Shown piece after piece: positions 17,062 through 25,074 of a DNA stretch of 64,000 bases. The DNA is from Gemmatimonadota bacterium. Its GTDB lineage: Bacteria > Gemmatimonadota > Gemmatimonadetes > Longimicrobiales > Gaopeijiaceae. Position 1 is the stretch's first letter. Each line of letters begins with the position of its first letter. The position numbers and the translations under genes are program-made. The stretch lies in contig JBBEBG010000027.1 in NCBI GenBank assembly GCA_040882465.1, positions 33,491-97,490 of the forward strand, written 5' to 3'. The notes beneath the pieces were generated by a model. The model saw only the letters and a program-made list of their open reading frames with translations, searched no databases and was not told the origin of the DNA.

Positions 17062-19146
17062 ATGCCTTCCACACGGACCCTCGCCGGTCCCCTCGTCCTT
17101 CCCGACGCGCGCACCCTGCGCCTCTCCATCGATGCGGTCCGCGTCCTCTCGATGGACGCGGTGCAGGCCGCGAAGTCGGGACACCCGGGGGCACCGATGG
17201 CGCTCGCACCGGCCGGCTACCTCCTCTTCCGGCATCACCTCCGGCACAACCCGGCGAACCCCGAGTGGCCGGACCGCGACCGCTTCGTCCTCTCGGCGGG
17301 GCACGGTTCGATGCTCATATACTCCCTCCTCCACCTCACGGGATACGACCTCCCGCTCGAGGAGTTGAAGGACTTCCGCCAATGGGGGAGCCGCACCCCG
17401 GGGCATCCGGAGTTCCATCACACGCCGGGGGTCGAGACGACCACCGGGCCGCTCGGACAGGGGGTCGCGAACTCGGTGGGGATGGCGCTCGCCGAGCGGT
17501 GGCTGGCGGCACGATTCAATCGCCCGGGGCACACTGTGGTGGATCATTTCACCTACGCGATCTGCTCCGACGGGGATCTCATGGAGGGGATCTCGCACGA
17601 GGCGGCCGAGCTCGCCGGGCACCAGCGGCTGGGAAAGCTCGTCTGGGTCTTCGACGACAACGAGATCACGATCGAAGGGAGCACGGAGCTCGCTACCTCG
17701 ACCGACCAGCTCCGCCGCTTCGAAGGATACGGGTGGCACGTCCAGCAGGTGGAGGACGGCAACGACCTGGATGCGCTCGACGCGGCGCTCCGGGCCGCCC
17801 GCGACGAGACGGACCGTCCGTCGCTCATCGCTCTCCGCACCACGATCGCTTACGGAAGCCCGAATAAGGCGGGGACCGCGGAGGCGCACGGCGCCGCGCT
17901 CGGTGTGGAGGAGGTGCGGCTCACGAAGGAGGCGCTCGGCTATCCATCGCAGGAGCCCTTCTGGGTCGCGAAGGAGGCCCGGGAGGAGTGGGAGAAAGCG
18001 GGACCGAGGGGAGCCGAGCTCGAGGGCGCGTGGCGGGAGCGGATGTCGGCGTATCGGGCTGAGTTTCCCCAGCTCGCGGCGGAGCTCGATGAGTGCCTGG
18101 GCGGAGAGCTCCGGGACGGCTGGGAGGCCTCGATCCCGGATTTCTCCGGAGCGGAAAAGGGGGAGGCGACGCGCTCGACTTCGGGAAAGATCCTCCAGGG
18201 GCTCGCGGCGGCGATCCCGAACCTCCTCGGGGGATCGGCGGACCTCGCCCCCTCGAACAACACCCTCCTCAAGGGGGCGGAATCGCTCCAGAGCGGGACG
18301 CCTGGCGGTCGAAACCTCCACTTCGGGGTGCGCGAGCACGCGATGGGGGGAATCCTGAACGGGATGGCGCTCCACGGCGGGGTGCGCGTATACGGCGGGA
18401 CCTTTCTCATCTTCTCGGACTACATGCGCCCCTCGATCCGCCTGGCCGCGATCATGGGGCTCCCCGTGACCTACGTGTTCACGCACGACTCGGTCGGACT
18501 CGGCGAAGACGGTCCCACGCACCAGCCGGTCGAGCACCTCATGGCGCTCCGCGCGATCCCGAACCTGATGGACCTCCGCCCCGCGGACGCGGTCGAGACG
18601 GCAGCGGCCTGGCGTCTCGCGCTGGAACGGAGGGGAGGCCCGGCTTTCCTGGCGCTGACCCGGCAGGGAGTGCCGCCCCTTTCACGAAGGGAGACTCCGG
18701 ATCCGGGGGCGGTCCTCCGGGGTGGGTACGTCTTCCGGGAAGCGGGGACCGGCGGAGCGGCTGACACAGGCGCGTCGGATGCGGGCGCGCCGAAAGTCAT
18801 TCTGATCGCGTCGGGCTCCGAGCTTCAACTCGCGGTCGCGGCCTGGAAAACCCTCGAGGCGGAAGGGATTCCGACGCGCGTCGTGAGCCTTCCCAGCTGG
18901 TTCGTTTTCTCCCAGCAAGACGACGAATATCGCGAACGTATACTCCCGGCGGCTGTTCGGGCGCGGGTCGCCGTCGAGGCGGGGGCGACGCTCGGATGGC
19001 CACGCTGGATCGGTCCGGACGGCGAGGCGATCGGGCTCGACCACTTCGGCGCCTCGGCCCCTGGCGAGCGACTTTTCGACGAGTTCGGCTTCACCGCCAC
19101 AGCGGTCGTGGAGCGGGCGAAGGCGCTCGTCCGCGAGTTGGATTGA
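17062..19146 (+). CDS. tkt: Transketolase
   Basis: 694 residues. The N-terminal thiamine-diphosphate domain shows [18 protein letters not shown], the [23 protein letters not shown] stretch and the cofactor motif [30 protein letters not shown]. The central domain has [20 protein letters not shown] and [20 protein letters not shown]. The C-terminal domain ends the sequence. It transfers two-carbon units between sugar phosphates in the pentose phosphate pathway. A short Gly/Ala/Asp-rich insertion (about [16 protein letters not shown]) near residue 570 looks like a surface loop. The promoter of the antiporter operon overlaps its stop codon. Confidence 0.97.
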   Translation: MPSTRTLAGPLVLPDARTLRLSIDAVRVLSMDAVQAAKSGHPGAPMALAPAGYLLFRHHLRHNPANPEWPDRDRFVLSAGHGSMLIYSLLHLTGYDLPLEELKDFRQWGSRTPGHPEFHHTPGVETTTGPLGQGVANSVGMALAERWLAARFNRPGHTVVDHFTYAICSDGDLMEGISHEAAELAGHQRLGKLVWVFDDNEITIEGSTELATSTDQLRRFEGYGWHVQQVEDGNDLDALDAALRAARDETDRPSLIALRTTIAYGSPNKAGTAEAHGAALGVEEVRLTKEALGYPSQEPFWVAKEAREEWEKAGPRGAELEGAWRERMSAYRAEFPQLAAELDECLGGELRDGWEASIPDFSGAEKGEATRSTSGKILQGLAAAIPNLLGGSADLAPSNNTLLKGAESLQSGTPGGRNLHFGVREHAMGGILNGMALHGGVRVYGGTFLIFSDYMRPSIRLAAIMGLPVTYVFTHDSVGLGEDGPTHQPVEHLMALRAIPNLMDLRPADAVETAAAWRLALERRGGPAFLALTRQGVPPLSRRETPDPGAVLRGGYVFREAGTGGAADTGASDAGAPKVILIASGSELQLAVAAWKTLEAEGIPTRVVSLPSWFVFSQQDDEYRERILPAAVRARVAVEAGATLGWPRWIGPDGEAIGLDHFGASAPGERLFDEFGFTATAVVERAKALVRELD

Positions 19147-19171
19147 CGTCCGGGTACCCCTCCGATAATAT
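19143..19171 (+). promoter_or_regulatory. Sigma70-type promoter of the antiporter operon
   Basis: TTGACG (19143-19148), a 17-base spacer and TAATAT (19166-19171); an alternative -10, GATAAT, starts at 19164. It is the best housekeeping-type promoter in the window and overlaps the transketolase stop. Transcription would leave a leader of about 125 bases before mnhE, with a possible CGCAG/CTGCG hairpin but no ORF I can support. Confidence 0.65.
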
Positions 19172-19304
19172 CCGCACGCCGCAGCCCCAGGGAGCCACGA
19201 CAGACACCCGCGCAGGCGGCCCCGCTGCGCCGATCCTGGGCAATCCGGACGGCGCGATCTTCCCGGCCGGGTCGACGTAGGCCTTGCAGCGAAGGACCGT
19301 GAAA

Positions 19305-19781
19305 ATGCTCCGGGCCGCTATCCTCTTTCTTCTCCTCTTTGGCGTGTGGCTCGCCCTCTCCGGGCATTACACGCCGCTTCTGATCACCCTTGGACTCCTG
19401 TGCAGCGCGGGGATCGTCCTACTCGCCCTTCGGATGAGGATCGTCGACGACGAGGGGCTCCCCCTCGGCATGGCACCGCGGTTCGTCGCCTACATTCCCT
19501 GGCTCCTGCTGGAGACGATCCGTTCCAACATGGCCGTCGCGAAGGTGATCCTCTCCCCCTCCCTCCCGATCAGTCCGGTCCTCCTTCGGTTTCGTGCTCG
19601 GACGAAGACGGAGCTCGGGCGATTCCTCTTCGGGAACTCCATCACTTTCACACCGGGCACCACCACCTGCGAGATCGACGGGGAAGACCTTGTCGTGTAC
19701 GCGCTGACGCGTGACTCGGCCGAGTCGTTGCAGGAGGGAGAGATGGTGCGAAGGGTCTGCTGGGTGGAGGGTTCCGAATGA
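19305..19781 (+). CDS. mnhE: Na+/H+ antiporter subunit E (MnhE/MrpE)
   Basis: 158 residues from ATG 19305; a TTG at 19284 is the upstream alternative, but an AGGA site fits the ATG. Two TM helices (LRAAILFLLLFGVWLALSG, ITLGLLCSAGIVLLALRM) precede the conserved MrpE part: AYIPWLLLETIRSNMAVAKVILSP and TELGRFLFGNSITFTPGTTTCEIDGEDLVVYAL. MrpE is an assembly/accessory subunit of the multi-subunit cation/proton antiporter in the cytoplasmic membrane. First gene of a ten-gene operon with overlapping ends. Confidence 0.93.
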   Translation: MLRAAILFLLLFGVWLALSGHYTPLLITLGLLCSAGIVLLALRMRIVDDEGLPLGMAPRFVAYIPWLLLETIRSNMAVAKVILSPSLPISPVLLRFRARTKTELGRFLFGNSITFTPGTTTCEIDGEDLVVYALTRDSAESLQEGEMVRRVCWVEGSE

Positions 19782-20074
19782 TCTTCTCGGCCGCCTCCGT
19801 CGCCGTGCTGGGCACCATGTTCATGGCCATGACTCGGGCTCTCAGGGGGCCCACGGTCTTCGATCGCGTGCTGGCCGTGAACATGTTCGGAACGAAGACG
19901 GTCCTCCTGATGTGCCTGGTAGGTTTCGCGGTCGGTCGCCCCGAGTTCATGGACGTGGCGATCGTTTACGCCCTGATGAACTTCATCGGGACGCTGACGA
20001 TCCTGAAGTACTACGAGTACGGCGATCTGGCGGCGACGGAGCCGGCCGAAGACCGCCTGGAAGAGGTGGACTGA
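19778..20074 (+). CDS. mnhF: Na+/H+ antiporter subunit F (MnhF/MrpF)
   Basis: 98 residues, overlapping mnhE by ATGA. Three TM helices. The RGPTVFDRVLAVNMFGTKTVLL motif and the conserved FMDVAIVYALMNFIGTLTILKY are diagnostic of MrpF/MbhB. It forms part of the small-subunit core that connects the D-type channel subunits in Mrp and Mbh complexes. Confidence 0.93.
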   Translation: MIFSAASVAVLGTMFMAMTRALRGPTVFDRVLAVNMFGTKTVLLMCLVGFAVGRPEFMDVAIVYALMNFIGTLTILKYYEYGDLAATEPAEDRLEEVD

Positions 20075-20388
20075 TGGAAGTCGCCCTCACGGCATTGACC
20101 TGGGTGTTCCTCGGGCTGGGCTCGATCCTGATGATCGTCGGCGGAGTCGGAGTCCTTCGTCTCCCCGATTTTTTCTCGCGCATGCACGGGGCGGGACTGA
20201 CGGATACGATGGGCGCCGGGCTGATCCTGATCGGGCTCATGTTCGAATCGGGGCTGTCGGCACCGACGGTCCGCCTCGTCATGATTCTGCTCTTCCTCTG
20301 GTACACGAGCCCCGTAGGGGGCCACGCCCTCGCCAAGGCCGCCCTCTCGAGCGGGGTGCAACCCATCCAGGACGGGGAGAAGCGCTGA
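20074..20388 (+). CDS. mnhG: Na+/H+ antiporter subunit G (MnhG/MrpG)
   Basis: 104 residues from the ATG at 20074 that overlaps the mnhF stop by one base. The family pattern is complete: GSILMIVGGVGVLRLPDFFSRMHGAGLTDTMGAGLILIGL, then TSPVGGHALAKAA. Three TM helices. In the operon it follows the canonical E-F-G order. Confidence 0.93.
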   Translation: MEVALTALTWVFLGLGSILMIVGGVGVLRLPDFFSRMHGAGLTDTMGAGLILIGLMFESGLSAPTVRLVMILLFLWYTSPVGGHALAKAALSSGVQPIQDGEKR

Positions 20389-20389
20389 C

Positions 20390-20944
20390 ATGGAATCCTT
20401 GATCGACTACGGCCTCCTGGCGCTTCTCGCGGTCACGGCGCTCGGGATCCTGACGCTTCGGAACCTCTTCGCCGTGGTCATGCTGATGGGGATCTACAGC
20501 CTCCTGTCGGCGGGACTCTTCGTGGTCCTCGACGCCCAGGATGTGGCCTTTACCGAGGCGGCGGTCGGGGCCGGGGTTTCGACGATCCTCGCCCTTGGCA
20601 CCCTCTCGCTGGTGGGAAGGACGCGCAGGGACACGCCAACGATCCAGGTGATCCCGCTCCTGATCGTCGTGGGAACCGGCGCGGCACTCGTGTACGGAAG
20701 CTTCGGCCTTCCCGAATGGGGGAGCGCGGAGAATCCAATCCATCACCATGTGGCGCCGCGGTATCTCATCGATTCCGCCGAGGAGGTCGCCGTCGCCAAC
20801 ACGGTCTCCGCGGTGCTGGCCAGCTACCGCGGCTACGACACGATGGGCGAGACGACGGTCGTCTTTGCCGCCATGGTCGGAGTCTTCGCCCTCCTCGTGG
20901 CCGGCTCCGGCGCCGCGGCCTCCTCTCGGGGGAGAAAGCCGTAG
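20390..20944 (+). CDS. DUF4040 MbhD-MbhE fusion (equivalent to the C-terminal part of MrpA)
   Basis: 184 residues. The first half matches MbhD/DUF4040: LFAVVMLMGIYSLLSAGLFVVLDAQDVAFTEAAVGAGVSTILALGTL. The second half (SAVLASYRGYDTMGETTVVFAAMVGVFALLVAG) matches MbhE. In ordinary Mrp systems both pieces are the C-terminal tail of the large MrpA protein. Here they stand alone, as in archaeal Mbh/Mbs complexes, and no MrpA is present in the window. The conserved Glu and Asp residues in the TM segments are probably on the ion path. Confidence 0.85.
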   Translation: MESLIDYGLLALLAVTALGILTLRNLFAVVMLMGIYSLLSAGLFVVLDAQDVAFTEAAVGAGVSTILALGTLSLVGRTRRDTPTIQVIPLLIVVGTGAALVYGSFGLPEWGSAENPIHHHVAPRYLIDSAEEVAVANTVSAVLASYRGYDTMGETTVVFAAMVGVFALLVAGSGAAASSRGRKP

Positions 20945-21370
20945 GTGCAGAAGCAGCCGATCCCCCGCATCGCGACCAAGATCCTGATCCCCCAGATCAT
21001 GATCTTCGGACTCTACGTCCACTTCCATGGCGATTTCGGTCCCGGAGGCGGATTTCAGGCGGGCGTGATTCTCGCCGGAGCCATCATCCTCTACGCCCTC
21101 ATCTTCGGACTGAAGGAGGCCCAGCGGGTCCTCCCGATCTGGGCGGTGGTGGGGTGCTCGGCCATGGGGGTCCTCATTTACGCCGGCACCGGCGTCGCCG
21201 GACTCCTCCTGGGCGGTGAATTCCTGAACTACAACGTCCTCGCGCACGATCCGATCCACGGACAGCACCGAGGCATCTTGTGGGTCGAGTTGGGGGTGCT
21301 GATCACCGTCTTCGGGGTGATGGTGGGGCTCTTTTACGCCTTCGCAGGGAGGGGGCGGCGCCGCGCATGA
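20945..21370 (+). CDS. mnhB: Na+/H+ antiporter subunit B (MnhB/MbhF)
   Basis: 141 residues; GTG start immediately after the previous stop. The hallmark HGDFGPGGGFQAGVILAGAIILYALIFG is present, in a protein with four TM helices. Next to the MbhD-MbhE fusion it completes the module that in MrpA/MrpB proteins joins the D-type subunits. Confidence 0.92.
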   Translation: MQKQPIPRIATKILIPQIMIFGLYVHFHGDFGPGGGFQAGVILAGAIILYALIFGLKEAQRVLPIWAVVGCSAMGVLIYAGTGVAGLLLGGEFLNYNVLAHDPIHGQHRGILWVELGVLITVFGVMVGLFYAFAGRGRRRA

Positions 21371-21804
21371 TCACTCTGGGGCATTTCAACTACGTCATCG
21401 TCATCGTCCTGATGATGGTCGGCTTTTATGTCCTGATTTCCCAGAACAACCTGGTGAAGAAGGTGGTCGGGCTGAACATCTTCCAAACCTCGGTGATCAT
21501 CTTCTACGTCTCGGCCGGGAAGATCATCGGAGGAACCGCCCCGATTCTGATCGGGATGGAGGAGCACGGCGCCGCGGAGGAACTCGCAGGGGCAGGAGAA
21601 GCGGTCGCCGAAGTCGCCTCGCAAGCCGCGGAGAGCGTCGGGGAGGTCGTCTATTCGAACCCTCTGCCGCACGTTCTCATGCTCACGGCCATCGTCGTCG
21701 GGGTCGCCACGATGTCCATGGCCCTCGCGATCATCGTTCGCATCCGGGAGGCCTACGGTACGATCGAGGACGATGAGATCACCCTCATGGACCTCGAGTC
21801 GTGA
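21367..21804 (+). CDS. mnhC: Na+/H+ antiporter subunit C (MnhC, NuoK-like)
   Basis: 145 residues from the ATG at 21367, four bases inside the mnhB end. NuoK/MrpC features are the LISQNNLVKKVVGLNIFQTSVIIFYVSAG segment and the C-terminal PHVLMLTAIVVGVATMSMALAIIVRI. Between TM2 and TM3 there is a loop of about 30 residues rich in Ala, Glu and Gly (HGAAEELAGAGEAVAEVAS...) that is longer than usual and probably exposed. Confidence 0.9.
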   Translation: MITLGHFNYVIVIVLMMVGFYVLISQNNLVKKVVGLNIFQTSVIIFYVSAGKIIGGTAPILIGMEEHGAAEELAGAGEAVAEVASQAAESVGEVVYSNPLPHVLMLTAIVVGVATMSMALAIIVRIREAYGTIEDDEITLMDLES

Positions 21805-23285
21805 TGGGCATGCATTTGCCCGCACTTCAGGTCGTCATTCCCCTGATGGCCGCGGGGTTCGCACTTCTCGCCTGGCGCCCCCGGCTCTCCTGGACCGTCG
21901 CGATGGCGGCGAGCATCGCTTCCTTCCTGATCTCGGCCCAGCTCCTTCGGCAAGTCCTCGCGGACGGGCCGATCAGCTACAACCTCGGGGGATGGGAGCC
22001 CCCGTGGGGGATCGAGTACAGGATTGATGCGCTGAACGCGTTCGTCCTCTTCCTCGTCTCCCTGATTGCGGTCGTGGTGACGCCGTTCGCGCTCCGGAGC
22101 GTCGAGCAGGAAATCGCGGCGCCGCGCATTCCCTTCTTTTACGCGGCCTGGCTCCTGGCCCTGGCCGGCCTGCTTGGAATCGCGATCACCGGAGACCTCT
22201 TCAATGTCTTCGTCTTCCTCGAGATCTCCTCGCTGGCGGCCTATGCGCTGATCTCGATGGGGTCGGACCGGAGGGCGCTCTCCGCCGCCTTTCGATACCT
22301 CATCGTGGGGAGCGTAGGCGCGACCTTCATCGTCATCGGGATCGGCTATCTGTACGTGATGACGGGCACGCTCAACATGGCCGACCTCGCGGGCCGCCTC
22401 CCGGATGTGGCCGATCAGCGCCCGGTCATCGTGGGATTCGCATTTCTCGCGGTCGGGATCTGCCTGAAGCTCGCTCTTTTCCCGCTCCACCTCTGGCTTC
22501 CGAACGCTTACACCTACGCGCCCTCGGCCGCGACCCCCTTCATTGCCGCGACGTACACGAAGGTCGCGGTCTACATGCTGCTCCGCGTCTTCTTTACAGT
22601 CTTCGGCGAATCGTTCTCCTTCGACCTGATGCGGCTGGATGCGGTCATCCTCCCGCTGGCGCTGATCGGGATCGTCTCGATGTCGCTCGTCGCGATCTTC
22701 CAGCCCGACCTGAAGCGAATGCTGGCCTATTCGTCGGTCGCGCAGATCGGATACATGATTCTCGGGATCAGCTTCGGCTCCGTCACCGGGCTCACTGCGG
22801 CCACGCTTCACATGTTCAACCACGCCATCATGAAGGGCGCCCTCTTCATGGCGGTCGGGTGCATGGTCTACCGTTTGGAATCGTCGCGGATCGAGGATCT
22901 GGCCGGCGTCGGGCGCCGGATGCCGCTGACGATGGGGGCCTTCCTGATTGGCGGGCTCAGCATCATCGGAGTCCCCCTCACCGCCGGCTTCATCTCGAAG
23001 TGGTACCTCGTCCTCGGGGCAATCGAGCGGGGGTGGTGGCCCGTCGCGGCCGTGGTCCTCTTCGGATCCCTCCTGGCGGTCATCTACATCTGGCGGATCG
23101 TCGAGGTGGCTTATTTCCGGGCCCCCGCTGACGGGACGGCCACGGAACGAGTCGAGGCGCCTCTCCTCCTCCTCGTCCCCACCTGGATTCTCGCGCTCGC
23201 GAATCTCTACTTCGGGATCGACGCCAGTCTCACGACATCGGCGGCGTCCGCGGCGGCCTCCGCCGTCCTCGGAGGCGGGCCGTGA
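21801..23285 (+). CDS. mnhD: Antiporter subunit D, NuoN/MrpD-type (first of three)
   Basis: 494 residues, about 14 TM helices. The proton-channel family motif is clear: GDLFNVFVFLEISSLAAYALISMG with the TM5 Glu, LKLALFPLHLWLPNAYTYAPSAATPFIAATYTKVAVYMLLR with the TM7 Lys, and DLKRMLAYSSVAQIGYMILGISFG. Length and motifs match MrpD. It should carry cation/proton exchange across the cytoplasmic membrane. Start GTG 21801 is followed by ATG 21804. Confidence 0.93.
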   Translation: MMGMHLPALQVVIPLMAAGFALLAWRPRLSWTVAMAASIASFLISAQLLRQVLADGPISYNLGGWEPPWGIEYRIDALNAFVLFLVSLIAVVVTPFALRSVEQEIAAPRIPFFYAAWLLALAGLLGIAITGDLFNVFVFLEISSLAAYALISMGSDRRALSAAFRYLIVGSVGATFIVIGIGYLYVMTGTLNMADLAGRLPDVADQRPVIVGFAFLAVGICLKLALFPLHLWLPNAYTYAPSAATPFIAATYTKVAVYMLLRVFFTVFGESFSFDLMRLDAVILPLALIGIVSMSLVAIFQPDLKRMLAYSSVAQIGYMILGISFGSVTGLTAATLHMFNHAIMKGALFMAVGCMVYRLESSRIEDLAGVGRRMPLTMGAFLIGGLSIIGVPLTAGFISKWYLVLGAIERGWWPVAAVVLFGSLLAVIYIWRIVEVAYFRAPADGTATERVEAPLLLLVPTWILALANLYFGIDASLTTSAASAAASAVLGGGP

Positions 23286-24769
23286 CCGCGGAGCGCCTCG
23301 TCCTCCTCACGCTCGCGCTTCCCACGGTCGGGGCGCTCCTGATCGCGCTGACGGGCCGCTCCCCGAACCTGCGGGAGGGAATCACCCTCCTGACGAGCGG
23401 CGCACTTCTCGTCACGGTGCTGAGCCTCCTCCCGGCGGTCCTCGGGGGCGCCCGGCCCGAGGTCACCCTCGTCGAGATGTTTCCGGACATCGCCGTCCGC
23501 CTCGCGGTCGAGCCGCTCGGGATGATCTTCGCCTGCGTCGGGGCGATCCTCTGGCCGATCAACTCCCTCTATTCGATCGGTTACATGAGGGGAAACCAGG
23601 AGAAGAACCAGACGCGCTTTTACGTCTGCTTCGGGGTGGCGCTCGCTGCCGTGATGGGGATCGCCTTCTCCGGAAACCTTCTGACCCTCTTCGTCTTCTA
23701 CGAGGTCCTGACCGTCTCGACCTATCCGCTGGTGACCCACAAGGGATCGGAAGACGCCGTGCGGGCGGGCCGGGTTTACCTCGGAATCCTGCTCACGACC
23801 TCGATCGGGTTTCTCCTTCCGGCGATCATCTGGACCTGGGCGATCTCCGGGACGGTGGACTTCGCCGCGGGGGGGATTCTTGCCGGTAGCGTCAGCGGAC
23901 CACTCGTAGGCGTCCTCCTTGCGCTCTTCATGTTCGGGATCGGGAAGGCCGCCCTGATGCCGATGCACCGGTGGCTTCCCGCCGCGATGGTGGCGCCCAC
24001 ACCGGTCAGCGCGCTCCTCCACGCCGTCGCAGTGGTGAAGGCCGGAGTCTTCAGTGTCGTGAAGGTGCTGGTCTACATCTTCGGGCTCGATTTCCTGCGT
24101 GCCGAGTCCTCTACCCACTGGCTCATATACGCCTCCGGATTCACGGTGATCGTAGCCTCGATCGTGGCCTTCCGGATCCTGCGGGCCAGGGGCAACCTGA
24201 AGCGGATGCTCGCGTACTCGACGATCGCGCAGCTCTCCTACGTGATTCTCGCTGCCGCCATCATGACACAGATCTCGACGGCGGGCGCGGCGCTACACAT
24301 TGTGGCGCACGCCTTCGGGAAGATCACCCTCTTCTTCGCGGCGGGCTCGATCTACACGGCGGCCCACAAAACGGAGATCTCGCAGCTCGACGGGATCGGC
24401 CGGCGCATGCCCTTCACGATGGGAGCCTTCGCGATCGGAGCCCTTTCGATGGTCGGGCTCCCGCCGACGGGAGGATTCATCTCGAAGTGGTACATGTTGG
24501 GCGGCGCCTTCGAGAGCGGAGATCTCCTCGCGCTCTCGATCCTCGTGGTCTCGACGCTGCTCAACGCCGCCTATTTCGGACCGATCGTTCATGCCGCCTT
24601 CTTCCGGAAGGAGGCGTCGGACCACGACGGGCACGGTCATGGGCACGGTGAAGCGCCCTGGCCCATCGTCGTCGCGCTCACCGCGACGGCGAGCCTGACC
24701 GTGCTCCTCTTCTTCTTCCCGGACGTCGCGACGACGCTGGCCCGACAGATTGTGGGACTCACCCCATGA
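23282..24769 (+). CDS. Antiporter subunit D-like, second copy (MbhH/NuoL-M type)
   Basis: 495 residues, GTGA overlap with the preceding gene. It has the proton-conducting core (GNLLTLFVFYEVLTVSTYPLVTHKGSEDAVRAGRVYL, IGKAALMPMHRWLPAAMVAPTPVSALLHAVAVVKAGVFSVVKVL, LKRMLAYSTIAQLSYVILAAAIM) and the loop GIGRRMPFTMGAFAIGALSMVGLPPTGGFISKWYM. A His/Gly/Asp-rich stretch, DHDGHGHGHGE, sits before the last helix. It is distinct from the first and third D subunits, so each probably contributes a separate ion path. Confidence 0.9.
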   Translation: MTAERLVLLTLALPTVGALLIALTGRSPNLREGITLLTSGALLVTVLSLLPAVLGGARPEVTLVEMFPDIAVRLAVEPLGMIFACVGAILWPINSLYSIGYMRGNQEKNQTRFYVCFGVALAAVMGIAFSGNLLTLFVFYEVLTVSTYPLVTHKGSEDAVRAGRVYLGILLTTSIGFLLPAIIWTWAISGTVDFAAGGILAGSVSGPLVGVLLALFMFGIGKAALMPMHRWLPAAMVAPTPVSALLHAVAVVKAGVFSVVKVLVYIFGLDFLRAESSTHWLIYASGFTVIVASIVAFRILRARGNLKRMLAYSTIAQLSYVILAAAIMTQISTAGAALHIVAHAFGKITLFFAAGSIYTAAHKTEISQLDGIGRRMPFTMGAFAIGALSMVGLPPTGGFISKWYMLGGAFESGDLLALSILVVSTLLNAAYFGPIVHAAFFRKEASDHDGHGHGHGEAPWPIVVALTATASLTVLLFFFPDVATTLARQIVGLTP

Positions 24770-25074
24770 CACGAGCCTCGAAACACGATGAAGCCCATCC
24801 GGACCGCGAAGTCGAGGTCCCGCGCGTCGAACCGGATTCGACCCATTGGCTGGTCCGGCCGAGCACGATCCGGAAGTTATGGATCGCGATGGCCATCGTC
24901 CTGTTCCTGACGGTGATCCCGGACTTCTTTCTCGAGCACCACCCCTACTTCGGGTTCGACGGCCTCCCCGGGTTTTCGGCCGCCTTCGGGTTCGTCGCCT
25001 GCGTTTTCATGGTGATCCTCTCCAAGGTCCTGGGGATCTTCCTCAAGCGGACGGACCGGTATTATGGCGATTAG
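24766..25074 (+). CDS. Small two-helix membrane protein of the antiporter operon
   Basis: 102 residues, joined by ATGA to the gene before and overlapping the next by 11 bases, so it is coupled to both. A charged N-terminus is followed by two hydrophobic helices (RKLWIAMAIVLFLTVIPDFFLEHHPYFGFDGLPGFSAAFGFVACVFMVILSKVLGIFLKR) with a short acidic/His-containing loop between. I do not recognise a named Mrp subunit. Its position makes it a likely extra or assembly subunit of this complex. Confidence 0.8.
   Translation: MTRASKHDEAHPDREVEVPRVEPDSTHWLVRPSTIRKLWIAMAIVLFLTVIPDFFLEHHPYFGFDGLPGFSAAFGFVACVFMVILSKVLGIFLKRTDRYYGD

Noticed and set aside
15462..17867. 801-codon plus-strand open frame
   Set aside because: Out-of-frame shadow of leuS and transketolase, rich in Arg, Gly and Pro.
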